The notes below the pieces were generated by a model. That model saw nothing but the letters and a program-made list of their open reading frames with translations, did no database searches and was not told the origin of the DNA. From assembly GCA_022494885.1 (NCBI GenBank), contig JAGVSM010004963.1, positions 1 to 64,000 on the forward strand: DNA of 64,000 nt, given 5' to 3'. The position numbers were made by a program, and so were the translations under genes. The DNA comes from Micrasema longulum (lineage: Eukaryota > Arthropoda > Insecta > Trichoptera > Brachycentridae). Numbering within the stretch: position 1 is the stretch's first letter; each line of letters starts with the position of its first letter. Shown piece by piece: positions 43,728 to 55,700 of this stretch.

Positions 43728-46700
43728 GTAAATAAAATATATTTGAATATTTTGTTTTCCTAAAAGGTGATGTCATATTTTTTATTTAAGAAGGCCAAGA
43801 GAGCAATTTATTTATAAATTATTTGCATATAAGGGTAGGCAGAGATAATGGACCGCCACATATGTCTATCCTGGCATACATACATTTTGTCATACACGCC
43901 TTTCAGTTCTGTCTGCTTTTGACATGACCAGACTTAAGATTTTGGTTTATCTGATCATGCCACGTCTTCCTTCGTCGTCCTCGTCTCACATTACCGTTAA
44001 TTTTCGCTATATTGACTTGTTTTACCATTCTTTCGTCGTCTATTCGTTCTACATGACCAAACCATCTCAGAGACCCTTTCTTAATCTTATCAATTATACT
44101 TGACTCAGATTTACACTCTCGTCTGATTTCATCATTTGTAGCCCTGTCATACATTGATTTCCCACACATTTCATCCTTCCTCTGCCAGTTCCGTGTTTCA
44201 CTTCCATACATAAGTTTTGGGGCTAAAACCCCGTTGTGCACTGCCAGTTTAGCTTTGATTGACATAATTTTATTAGCAATTACTGTGCTTAGTGCGCCGT
44301 TCATTTTGTTGCCCGCATTCACTTTCCTTTCAACATCTTTTTCTACTCTCCTATCTCTTGAAAACATGCTTCCCAGATACACAAATTACAAGTAGTTTTA
44401 TAATGTCTAATGATGAAATGTCAAATGTCCACTCTCTACTTTCGCAAAAAGATTCATAATAATGGGATGAAATTTATAAAATGTTAGTGAAATTGTTAAT
44501 TATTTTAAAGAGATAGATAAAGTCTGCACAACTCTGCTCTGGAATATCTAAGGGAACTATGCATTCCAGATGAACTAGCTGACAGGCGTCTCACGCTTAG
44601 ATCAGCTACGTCTACGGCGAGAGGAAAAGTTATTATACCTCTACGCAAACAGCGCACTAAATTTAGTGAACGCGCATTTGCGGTCACAGGCCCTATGGCA
44701 TGGAATGCTCTACCAGCGGAGGTGCGAGGCTGTGAAAGTGAAGTGATGTTTCGGAAAAAACTTAAAACCCACTTGTTCTCTAAATTATTTGAATAAATCC
44801 GTAGCATGTGACAACAAAATAAATTGTTTTGATTAAATTACAAATTTAAAAGCTTCAATTAAATTAATTTAACAATAGAATCACTATGTAAAGCGCCCTT
44901 GAGGTATTTTATTACGAAAATGGCGCTGTATAAGTTATCCATAATAATAATTATAAAGTCTGTCGTGTTTCTAGGCATTATAGACGTAAATCGAAGTCGG
45001 CGTTTTTTAATTCGTTCTCAAAGAGCAAATTGAAATACTCAATGCATAAACGTTAGAAACTAGCTTAAATATATCTTCTCTTCAAGACCGTCAAAATAAA
45101 TCCGACCTTCTAGTCCTATTTAAAATTATCGATTCACTCCTTGATGCGCTTAAACTACTGAGCTCGATAAAATTAAATATCCCAACTAGAAACCTCAGAC
45201 AAAACTTACTCTTTCATGCCGATAACTATAGAACTAAATATGATTTTCATTCCCCTATGCCCAGAATTCTCAGGTCAGCTAACAAACATACCAGTCTTGA
45301 TTTCTTTGATAACAAGTTGTCTTCTTTCAAACGATCACTGAATCAAATTCAATTATAAACACCCCTCTCCCGCTTCCACTCCCACCGAGTCTACTCTCTA
45401 TGTTACATTGTGTCTTTCTACTTTCCTTTATTAGCGTATATACAGGGTGTTTTTTAAACTCTGTCACATCCGAAACCACAGTGATCAGTATGGGCAAGAA
45501 GACATATTAGCGTATTAAAAAAAATATTTAGAAACAAGAAATTCTCTAAAAGTAAAATAATAAAAAAAAAACAAATGGTTGCTAACTTCTGCAAGGAAGC
45601 AGTGAGAGGAGCACGGCGCAGTATCAGACTCCCCCCTCCTCGATTCTCCTCTGCAGAAGTAAGCAACCATTTGCTTTTTTTAATATTTTAATTTTTAAAA
45701 TTTTATTCGTTCTTAAAAAATAATTTAATGTGCCAATATGTCTTCTTGCTCCTGCTGATCATCGTGGTTTCGGATGTGACAGGGTTTAATGAACACCCTG
45801 TATAAATAAAAATTACGATATAAATTTATTTATCACATTTGAAGTTTTTTTTTCAGAATGCACACAAACATATGCTGAAAATGTTCCATCTTCAAAGAAA
45901 AGGTTAGTTTTTTTCTATTCCAATAAAAGAAATTGACGACATTTGAAGTATTTACCTATAGAAATATAGACTGATACCCGTATGCAGGGACAAAACTTAA
46001 GGTGAGGAAAGTACATTCTAATTTCAAATGCAGAAAATAACCCGAAGGTGAAGACAATAGAATGTACTTTCCTCACCTTAAGGTTTGTCTCTGCATACGG
46101 GTATGAGTGTTCAAATGTGACCCTTGATAAGGAAGCTTGTAGCTTCAAACTCGGTGGAAAATCAAAAATTAAATATGTGGAAAAAAGCTCTTTTATTTTA
46201 TTTTCAACTTTAACTTACTGGTGATGGGTTCGATTAGACCCAGAAGTATTTAAAATTATGGAATAGTATATGGAAATATTTTTTTATGTGTTATTCGTTT
46301 AGAAAAATCAAGAAAAATCGTAAACAAAACTTTACAACATGCCTTTCTACTGATTCAAAACATATTTTGAGGATTGAAAATCCCCAAAAGTGGCTTTTAA
46401 AACTGGGTTTAATCTGAACCACCACCGTCAAAAGCACGTATTTTTTGAGCCAGCGGCCTAAATGCTCTTTAAAGAGTTGATTATTTATTTACGGACATTG
46501 TCCATTTATACAATTCATAGGGATATATATTACAATAAAAGAACAGTTAAAAGCATTGATAAAGAAGAAAAGAAGCATTGACAAACATAAGGGACATCGA
46601 GACAAGATCTGCACTATTTATTTAGTGCTCGTTTAAATCGTTGTAAACTTACACCAAAAATGTCCATATCTTGTCTTGAGTTTACAGTACGACAAAGACG

Positions 46701-49700
46701 GGTCATTGGAGAATTAAGGCCATATTTTTTTCTATGCTGATCGATTTACAGTCTTCATTGTTTTTGAATTTTACCTGTCCCAGTAATGATGACACATCGA
46801 TTATACCATTTAGTATGCCGAACATATATATAGTCAATATTAGTTCAACTTTTTTATATTTAATATTTAAGATTGACCCTATATCAGTAAATGAATATAA
46901 TTATACTGAAAAACCACAAAGTTATTGTTCCAAACATGTAAATAATATATTATATAATCTTTTCTCTTTTTCACAGTGACGAGTTCCGACTGAATGAGTA
47001 TCACTCTTATAGCGAGGTATTAATTTTAGTATTTTATGGATGTTCCAATATTTGTAATGTGTGTCGATTGTTCCGGACGAGCAAATAAACTGTTAATAAT
47101 AAAAATATTTTTGCGTGAATGTACTAACTAAGAACCCCAGTAATTGTCAGCTGAGTTTTAGGCCCTCAATAAAGATAAAGTTTCACTTTCAGGCCTGGCC
47201 TCAGCAATACCGTGGCAAAATTGGCGTATAGAATATTTTATTAAATTATTCGCCCATGTATAAAGTTCTAAAAAGAACAGTAAAAATGTTTATTGAGTTG
47301 TATGAGTTGCAAACGTCGCGCAGCTATCGTGCGGGCGAAGCGTGATGCTGTCTACGAGACCTGCGGCCGACAGAGTACCTTGAGTGGTAGGGGTAGTGGT
47401 ACCCCCTCCACTCTGGGCCATTCGGCGCAGCGTTAAGCTAGGGTTTCCTAGGACAGCGGTGCAAGTATCTTAACGGCCGTAGTGAACGGTGATGCGGTGG
47501 GAAGCCGTCGTAACGTCGTCTAGAGAGTGGTTTCATAGGGAAATGGTGTTAAATGGTGTTGATAACACCGTTTTCCTAGGAAACCACACTCTAGTCATCG
47601 TTACGACGGCTGTCCACCGCATCACCTTTCACTACGGCCGTTAAAATACGGGCACCGCTGTCCTAGGAAACCCTAGCTTTAGGGCTAGCTTCCCTGAGCC
47701 CAACATGCAACGCTTTATAAGGTGTGTAATTAGATATAATAAATCAGTTGAGATCCAGTCTCTAAACAGTGAGCGCGTGTTTTACTCTCCGCTCTGCCCA
47801 CCGACTAACTTCGTCTCTCTTGACCATTTGAACCAGGTGGATAGTCCATTTCCTGAAGAATTTCATAGAAGTTGATTTGGAGTCGATGCAGTCATGCTCC
47901 GACCTTCCGACTTAGCTTTTTGGGTCTGCTTGAATGTGGCTTCACAGGAGACGAAACCAGCGCAACACGTGGCAATGTGTGCGTTACATCAATCTTGGTG
48001 GCCTTTAAGAGGGGGGGAATTAATTTCTTCAGTACCTTTAGACGCATTCTAAGTATTTAATTTATTTTAATAAATGTACATTTTAGATTTTAGGTCATTT
48101 AGAGGAACTGCAAAAACACCACGATAAGAAGATTCAACTTGAAAAAATTGCGAAGACATATGAAGGTCGAGATATGGTAACAAAATACATTAATATTTTA
48201 TAATTTTCATATTAAATATTAATTTTTCAATATTTTATGTGTAAGATGAAAGTAGGCTGAATGCTGTCAAAATGATCTCTCTTTTTCGATTGTGCTACAG
48301 CCTAAATCGAGCCTCTCCGACTACTAGCCTCCTCCAACTTTTGCCTCCAACTCCGCCTGTCTTCAACACTCGTTTTCCAATTCATAACTTGCAGAAGCTG
48401 TGCTGCATCTTTTTAGACGTTATCCTTCTACCTCAGCCTGGGTGTTTTGACCCTTCTTTTACCCCCTGAAAGTCCAGTCATGATTCTGTTAGGTGCTTGC
48501 GCACTTAGCATTCTTTGTACGAGTCCAGCCCATCTCAACCTGACCAGTTTGATGTTTGTTAAGACACGAGGGGCTTCATATATGCTTTTGATGATTCAGC
48601 ATTTTGCTCAGTGCGCTTCTCTTCTCCATATTTCACGGGACCACAGATTCGGCGAAGAACTCTCCGGGTAAAAGCTAGTAATCTAATTGTGTGTTAACCT
48701 TGTATATCTGTACTTTGCTACTGTTTAGTAAATAAAAGCATTTATCAATATTATTCCTGACCGATTACCTTTTTTTCCCCCTTTCCCTGGCTCATTCTCA
48801 CGGTACCTACCTGACATCAAGATAGAAGAAATTCAAAACTAGAAAATTTGTATTTGGAACAAAATACACAACTTTTTGAAATAACATTACATAAACAGTT
48901 ACTTCTACATTATCTCTGGTTACATATTATATCATAGTGTATTTCATCATCCAGTGCCCGAAATTGAAGAACGTTCACTTCATATCAAAGGTAAATGTCC
49001 ATTCCATGTTCCTATCCTTTATTCAAATATTCCCAACCTCTTAAAAAACTGAATGAAATTCGTTTTTCCATTACAGTCCGCCTTTTCGTTAACAACTACT
49101 ATTTACTTCTTAAGTAAAAACTGTTTTTAGTTCATTAGGAATCGTTATAATGTTGCAGGTCTTTGCAAGGATTTCCAGCAACTTTGAAGCCAAGAATCCA
49201 GCAATATTGCTAGACGCCGGAACCCACGCTCGCGAATGGGCTTCCACCGCTGTAATTTTGACCCTAGTAAACAGTCTGCTTCGAAACAACACAGACCTTT
49301 TAAGTGGAGTCGACTGGTACATCATTCCTCTGGTGAACCCAGATGGGTACGAATACTCGAGAAATTTCGTAAGTAAATAAATGAACTGTTCACAATATTT
49401 GAACAGATGTAAGAAAATTCATCACCTCATTTTCCGTAGGGTAAGCGGAGAGAATAGAATGCCTTATCACTCTGTCTTTGCATACTTCTTCTTATTTAAT
49501 GGCTTTTTGCTGCTCATTAGAAAACGGCAGCAAAAAGCCAATTATGGCATCTTATAGAAATTGTGTTGTAGATTTTTTTACATCATCCGCCGTTATTTTG
49601 CCATCCATTTGCTTTTTTTCTATATTTCATCATCACTACCCTATTCGTAATCAGCAAAGGGCACTGCATTGGTAGGCACTCCAAATGCAGCGCATCTTGA

Positions 49701-52488
49701 TGACTTGTGTTACATGGAAGCAGCGTCGTAGCTAGTTTTCGTAAATATATCAAGCTATCGAATATCCATTCCAAAAGCCAAAAAAAATGGAAAACGATTT
49801 TTTTTTCAGTTAAGACTTTTAGGCAGTGCGCCTCGGGCAGTCGCCAGCCTGCCCGCATTAAAAATAAGGTGATTAGTCTTACGCATTAGGTTCCAGCCCA
49901 GGAACAATGATATTTATATTGCAGTGTCAAACCAATAGGATCTCAGTAAATTTCCATCAGATTCTTTTTTTGAGATTTTTACATGAAAGTAGGCGTCGAG
50001 TCTAAAATGAGAATAATCGTCTATTGTTAGTATTATGAATCTTCTCTACCCCCTAGAGAGTGATTAATCTAGGGATTTTTATTTTTTTAATACGACGACA
50101 CTTCGCTTCATATAATGGCAACACTGATGATTAAACGTCAAATTAAACGTAAAAAAAAAAACTGAAATAAACGAATGCGGTTTGGTTAATTCAACCTAAT
50201 TAAGTGTTTTGGGTAATGCAATAATGTTCTAAATTAAAATCATCATAATAAAATAAAATAAATAAAACAATGTTTGATTTCACGAGTTTATATTTATTTG
50301 ACGTTTAATCATCAGTGTGGCCAGTTATGAAGCAAAATGTGAACACATGCAAAAAATATAAATCCCCAAATTAATCATACTCTAGAGCAGAGGTTCCCAA
50401 CCCCGTGCCCGCGGAACGATTTGTATGTGCCCGCCAATATTCGACAGACAGATTTAAAAAAAAAACATTAATTAAGAATGTGAATTATTTTTATTTATTT
50501 GTTACAGTTTTTTTTTTGAGTGCCTGGGTTTATTAAATACGTTCGTATGTTTGCGAAATTGTATGTATGAGTGGTTCCTTTGCTGACAGTACTGTCACTT
50601 GTCGCAACTTGTCTAGCGGCGAGTCAGACTGCATTCTTCACGCTAGCCTGGAACGGGGAGTGTTATTTGCACATCATTCCTTTTACGCGCAGAAAACCCG
50701 AAGTGAACGAACGCCACGAACTGAGCCGAGCCTGAGCATTTCCCACATATGAAGAAAATGCTAGGTAACAATGAATTAAACGGGTCATTATTGATTAATC
50801 ATCTTCAAGTGTTTAAAAAACAGTTTAAAGAGAGACTTTTGCAGTTTACACATATCGAGCCAATTGTTTCCTTCTGGATCAATCCTTTTATTTGTCAAAT
50901 AAATGTGATGGAAATGGCCGCATGTATTGCAGATTTTGTTCAGGGTAAGACAGAAGGCGGTGAACCTGGCTTGGACACGTGCTGCGCATGTCTCGGGAGA
51001 ACCTAAACCCAAGTTGCCTCTTATTTAAACCTGCGGGATCACGCCGTCCTGGAAGGCCGTCAATGACGATTGTTATTCGGTGGAATGAAGGGGCGCTGGA
51101 TTGACATGGAAAGAAGCGAGAGTGCTGGCTGGCATAGGGTCTCCTGGAGGCAACTGGTGATGTCCACATGCTCCACTTAGGAGCGGATGTGGAAAAGAAG
51201 AAGAAGAAAAAGACAGAAGAACTAGAGTTAGAAATTTTGGACCTTAAGAATGATATTTTGCTAAAATCCTTAATATCAGAGGACTTTTGGAATACAGTAG
51301 GCAGAGAAAAGTTCCCATTTTTGAAAAAAGCGTCATATAAAATTGAATCATTTTTCGGTTCAACATATTTAGTCACTGTCCACTGATGAGCATCTTTACG
51401 GTTGTTTGCGAACAGGATTATCGTCATACTCACCTTAGGCACTGGCCAATGATATGCAATGCCAAATATCATATTGACATACTGATGTTATATTTTTTTT
51501 ATAAAATGTTATCTTTGTATTTGTGTTTTTTGTTTACGTTTTGTAAATACATTTCTCTGTGTGTACGCAATTTGAATAATAATTTTACTATATTGAAACA
51601 TTTTTGTTTATTATTTATTAATAAATTATGGGAAAATGAGAAGTTATGGGAGGAGTTTTTCGATTAAAAATAAGTGGTGCCCGCCACCCTACCGATATTT
51701 TAGAATATGCTCTAGAGTAAGAAAAGGTTGAAACCCCTGCTCTAGAGGATAGAAAAGATTTAGAATACCACTTCAGAATTCTGGTTCTATTCTACTGTCG
51801 CATGTAATTATTGTTTTCCAAAAAAAAATAGACTTATGTTCTAATTTTACTATTTTTTATTATTTTTTCAAATTGTAATCGATTTTCGTTCTTTTTATTA
51901 TTTTAGGACCGCATGTGGAGAAAAAACAGATCAAAACATTCGAACAGCAGTTGTTTTGGTACCGACTTGAACAGAAATTACGGCTTCCATTGGGGAGAGT
52001 CCGGAGTGAGCAACGACTCGTGTGACCCGCAGATATATCCCGGACCGTTCCCCTTTTCAGAAGTAGAAACCAGAGCTGTCAAATCCGTGATGAAAAATCA
52101 CCTGGACAGAATTATGCTGTACATAACTCTACATGCGTATGGAAATTATATGGTTTACCCGTACGGATACACGGAGACAATACTGCCGAAGCAATGGGAG
52201 AAATTACACGAGTTCGCTACGAAAGTCACCGAAGCCGCTCGCTGGGTTAGTGGAAATGAGTACAAAATCATGAGCGGGGGGCAATGGTACCCGGGGGCAG
52301 GGGGCAGCGATGATTTTGCCTTTAGCCTCGGAATTCCATTTGTTTATACTATGGAGCTGACAGTCGGACATGGATTTGTGTACCCAGAAAGCGAACTTCC
52401 AAAGCTGTTCAAAGAGACAGCTGCCATCTTTAAAACGGCCAAAAAATTGATTCAAGAAGAGTACAAGAAATTGAAGACCTGGTTTTAA
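43688..52488 (+). CDS. Secreted M14A zinc carboxypeptidase, B-like, no propeptide
   Basis: Exons: 43688-43727, 45857-45902, 46977-47016, 48087-48176, 49159-49368, 51907-52488. Phases fit throughout and give exactly 336 codons including TAA. Residues 1-13 (MFLKLCFLIFLLR) are a signal peptide. The catalytic domain starts at about 30 (DEFRLNEYHSYSEILGHLEE). Zinc ligands are H95 and E98 (THAREW) and H218 (TLHAYG). Substrate-binding R147 (WRK), N164/R165 (DLNRNYG), Y270 and the general base E292 (YTMEL) keep the spacing of bovine CPA R127, N144/R145, Y248 and E270. The residue equivalent to position 255 is Asp277 (GGSDDF), which predicts cleavage of C-terminal Lys/Arg. C158 and C181 match the conserved disulfide. 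The usual activation peptide of about 80-100 residues is absent. The two smallest 5' exons are less certain than the last three. Polyadenylation signal at 52577-52582. Confidence 0.85.
43825..44385 (-). mobile_element. RTE-like 3' fragment (subfamily 2)
   Basis: The frame 44382-43903 (159 codons) reads YLGSMFSRDRRVEKDVERKV, MYGSETRNWQRKDEMCGKSM and [20 protein letters not shown]. It lies in the first carboxypeptidase intron. Confidence 0.85.
44517..44955 (+). mobile_element. L2/CR1-like 3' fragment
   Basis: Encodes [40 protein letters not shown] and [10 protein letters not shown], then the tail ATGGCGCTGTATAAGTTATC. Confidence 0.85.
45050..45360 (+). mobile_element. Non-LTR C-terminal fragment (YKI family)
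   Basis: Reads SDLLVLFKIIDSLLDALKLL, KLNIPTRNLRQNLLFHADNY and LDFFDNKLSSFKRSLNQI, then a stop. Confidence 0.65.
45443..45800. mobile_element. MITE with CAGGGTGTT termini, copy 2
   Basis: Starts CAGGGTGTTTTTTAAAC and ends AACACCCTG; TA flanks. Shares ATCCGAAACCAC.. and the AACCATTTG arm with copy 1 at 12271. Confidence 0.8.
45974..46104. repeat. Long hairpin, 47-bp arms, 37-base loop
   Basis: ATACCCGTATGCAGGGACAA... (45974-46020) pairs almost perfectly with 46058-46104. It is in the carboxypeptidase intron 2. No other copy in the window. Confidence 0.85.
46110..47430. other. Carboxypeptidase introns around the exon at 46977
   Basis: Apart from the 40-nt exon, the text is AT-rich with no recognised element up to 47290. 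47290-47430 is GC-rich and leads into the palindrome. Confidence 0.4.
47435..47679. repeat. 245-bp GC-rich palindrome
   Basis: The left arm starts AAGCTAGGGTTTCCTAGGAC and the right arm ends GTCCTAGGAAACCCTAGCTT. Inner arms around CGGCCGTAGTGAA and CACCGCATCACC also pair. It is far more GC-rich than its surroundings and lies in a carboxypeptidase intron. Confidence 0.85.
48245..48665 (-). mobile_element. Non-LTR ORF C-terminal fragment
   Basis: Reverse-strand words VRLRWAGLVQRMLSAQAPNR and MNWKTSVEDRRSWRQKLEEA are the usual last part of RTE-type ORFs. Frames are broken. Confidence 0.6.
49430..49490 (-). mobile_element. RTE-like 3' end fragment
   Basis: TCCGTAGGGTAAGCGGAGAG and TATCACTCTGTCTTTGCATA match the 3' end of the RTE-like copies. 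Confidence 0.6.
50037..51766. mobile_element. Hairpin MITE interrupted by a hAT element
   Basis: The left arm (from about 50037: ATCTTCTCTACCCCCTAGAG, then GATGATTAAACGTCAAAT) is complementary to 50280-50387 plus 51748-51766. The right arm is cut at CTCTAGAG by the hAT element. Confidence 0.75.
50388..51739. mobile_element. Deleted hAT element with 8-bp target duplication
   Basis: Ends CAGAGGTTCCCAACC and GGTTGAAACCCCTG; CTCTAGAG flanks at 50380-50387 and 51740-51747. Inside, frames encode LLINHLQVFKKQFKERLLQF and FWNTVGREKFPFLKKASYKI then FFGSTYL, typical of ZBED/GTF2IRD2-like hAT transposases. Most of the transposase is missing, and 50945-51190 looks like a separate non-LTR insert. Confidence 0.85.
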
Positions 52489-52576
52489 AAACCTCAAATG
52501 TCTCAAACCAACAATTTTTCTGGAAAGTGCTTAAGCGGAACACCGCGGTTTTACTTTTGTTTTTGTCTTTTAATGA

Positions 52577-52582
52577 AATAAA
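52577..52582 (+). terminator. AATAAA polyadenylation signal of the carboxypeptidase
   Basis: Canonical hexamer about 90 bases after the TAA stop, just before the probable 5' region of the I-like retroelement. Confidence 0.7.
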
Positions 52583-52739
52583 ATCATGGGGGATTGTCTA
52601 TGACTAACAGTGGTGGCGGTCGTTTTTGTTTGTCTTAGATAATAATTATTGTGTTTTTTCCTTAAAAAGTCGAAATAATTCACTAATTGGGTTAAAAAAA
52701 GAGTGGTGTACATAAAATTTTATCTATTATTAAGTGTTT

Positions 52740-55700
52740 TCAGTAGTTTGTGTTTGTTTTCGTTCTCTGTCCCGAAACCTAATAACCAGGTAACAATTAT
52801 TTTTTCCATACACGTGTAGGCAATTTTTTTTTTGGTTTTTACAACTTGTTTTGTACTTTTCTTTTTTTTTATTTTTTATAAATGAACGATAAAGAGAAAC
52901 CTCCGGATCCACCGGATGGATCTCAATTAGATTCGTCGTGCGGTACAATGGACACTGTTCCAGATCCCGCCGAATTTGTTACAATAAGGCCTAAATCAAA
53001 AAAACTCAAACTTATAAATTCGGAGAGGAAATCGAGTTCTGAGTCAGACCGCCCCCTCCCACACAAAACACCTAGCCCCCGACCCTCAGCTTCTACAAAC
53101 CCAGGTACTCCAGAGGTCACAAACACTTTATCGCCTATTACCATTACCTATTACCATATCAATATGGTTAGATATGCAAGCCTCTTATAGGACATTTATA
53201 AAAGAAATAAAATCTAGTTTCTGGTGTACAAAAATCACTGAACAGAAAAAGTCTCCAAAACAACTCTGGCGAAGCCTTCAATCTGTTCGTGGTGACTGTA
53301 TAGCAGAGACATCTAACACAGGCGCTACTGCCACTGATTTTGCCGACTTTTTTACAAATAAAGTCGAAAAAATCAGACTGGCGTGTAGTTCAGCGAAAAA
53401 ACCTGTAATTTTAGATAATGCCCTTCAAAAATTCAGTAAATTTGAACCAACGTCTATAAATGAGGTTAAAAAAAATTGTTGCAGCATTACCCAACAAACA
53501 ATGTATATTAGATCCGATGCCAACATGGCTTTTGAAAAAATGCATTAACGTATTAGCTCCATTTTTAACAGATTTATTTAATACATCCATGGAGCGCAGC
53601 ATTGTTCCGAGAGCCATAAAAAAAGCAAATGTAACTCCACTTTTTAAAAATTCCCAACTAGATGTGGAAGATCTTTCCAGTTTTCGCCCTATTTCAAATC
53701 TTCCCATCGTATCAAAAATACTAGAAAAAATAGTTTCTCACGGGCTCGTTAACTATATTGAGCGGAATTCTTTATTTTCGGTAAGGCAATCGGCATACCG
53801 ACGTTTTCATTCCACGGAGACGGGAGTGATAAGAGTACTGTCTGACATTATAACGTCGGTGGACTCTGGTAATCTGGTGTTGATGGCTCTTCTGGACATG
53901 AGTGCTGCATTTGATACTGTAGACCATAATATTTTGCTTGAACGTCTGGAGAAAACTTATGGTATCCATGATCAGGCACATATGTGGTTCAGTTCATATC
54001 TTAATAAAAGAGAATATGCTGTCGTGTTCCAGGGTAAGAGCTCAACCAACTTTCGGGTGTCTACAGGAGTGCCTCAAGGGTCAGTACTCGGACCACTTCT
54101 CTATCTCCTTTACACTAAAGATATAGAGAACATTATCAAAGAATGTGGATTGTGGTCTCACTGCTACGCAGATGATACTCAGATTTATTTTTATTGCAAA
54201 CCAGGCGAGAGAAGTGTGCTTGTCAATTTAATTGATGGATGCATCGAGAAAATAGGAAACTGGATGGCTGAAAACGGACTAACATTAAACCTATCAAAAA
54301 CTGAACAACTATGGGTCGCTTCAGCCAGACGACAGAATTTGATCCAGAATACGGCTCTACCCAATGTAGGGAGTGCCGCTTTAGCCACCGTTAAACTATG
54401 GGAGTTTTACTCAATTCTGACCTTTCTCTTGACGCTCAAATTAGTAGAATGATAAGTTCATGCTTCTACCAGCTGAGACAAATCAAATGCATACGCAAAA
54501 AATTTCCGGTTGATGCCGCCCGTCAATTAATAAATGCGTTTGTAGTGTCTAGAGTCGATTATTGTAATGGTATCTATGCAGGTCTATCAATGAACAAAAT
54601 GACTCGCCTACAATCTGTATTGAATGCCGCAGCGATACTTATTTTCGGAATCTCTGAGTTCAGTCATATCACTCCACTACTTCAGGAACTACACTGGCTA
54701 CGTTTTCCACAGAGGGTCGAATACAAACTCTGTTGGCTTATGTATAAGTCACTGCACAACTCTGCTCCGGAATATCTAAGGGAACTATGCATTCCAGAGG
54801 AACTAGCTGACAGGCGTCTCACACTTAGATCAACTACGTCTACGGCGAGAGGAAAAGTTATTATACCTCTACGCAAACAGCGCACTAAATTTGGTGAACG
54901 CGCATTTGCGGTCGCAGGCCCTATGGCATGGAATGCTCTCCCAGCAGAGGTGCGGGGCTGTGAAAGTGAAGTGATGTTTCGGAAAAAACTTAAAACCCAC
55001 TTGTTCTCTAAATCATTTGAATAAATCCGTAGCACGTGACAGCAAAATAAATTATTTTAATTAAATTACAAATTTAAAGCTTCAATTAAATTAACTTAAC
55101 AATAGAATCACCATGTAAAGCGCCCTTGAGGTATTTTATTACGAAAATGGCGCTATATAAGTTATCCACAATAAATAAATAAATAAATACCACACCTACC
55201 AAAGTCCAATCCCGCATGTACAATGGAATGGATCGTGCTCCATTTATCGTACATGTAACAAAAGTACAAGTAGACGGCGTCACCCAAACCAACTTGTACG
55301 ATATTGACTTCGGTCGATTTCTTCATAGAAACAATATTCGGACTGCCTGGAACGGAATCAAGTCCGTCGGCCGTAACCGTATTTCTGTGGAGTTTAAGAC
55401 GGCAAATGAAGCCAATACGTTTGTAAAATCAGAAATAGCTAAAAAAGATAATTATAACGTTTTCATTCCGACTTTCCTAGTAGCTAAACAAGGTGTTACC
55501 AAAGGCATCCCTTCGCACTGGTCTGAACAGGACATTGTGGAGAATGCCGAGGTACCTCATGGATTCGGAAAAGTAATCGAGGCTCGACGACTGAATTACA
55601 GATCGAGTAATGGTGACGTAGTCGAATGGAAACCCTCCCGCACGGTGGTTTTGACCTTCGACTCAAAATCTCTACCTTCCCACATTTCCATCTTCAATGT

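Noticed and set aside
51168..51386. Lys-rich frame as a small host gene
   Set aside because: It is the hAT transposase fragment (FWNTVGREKFPFLKK) following a purine-rich repeat.
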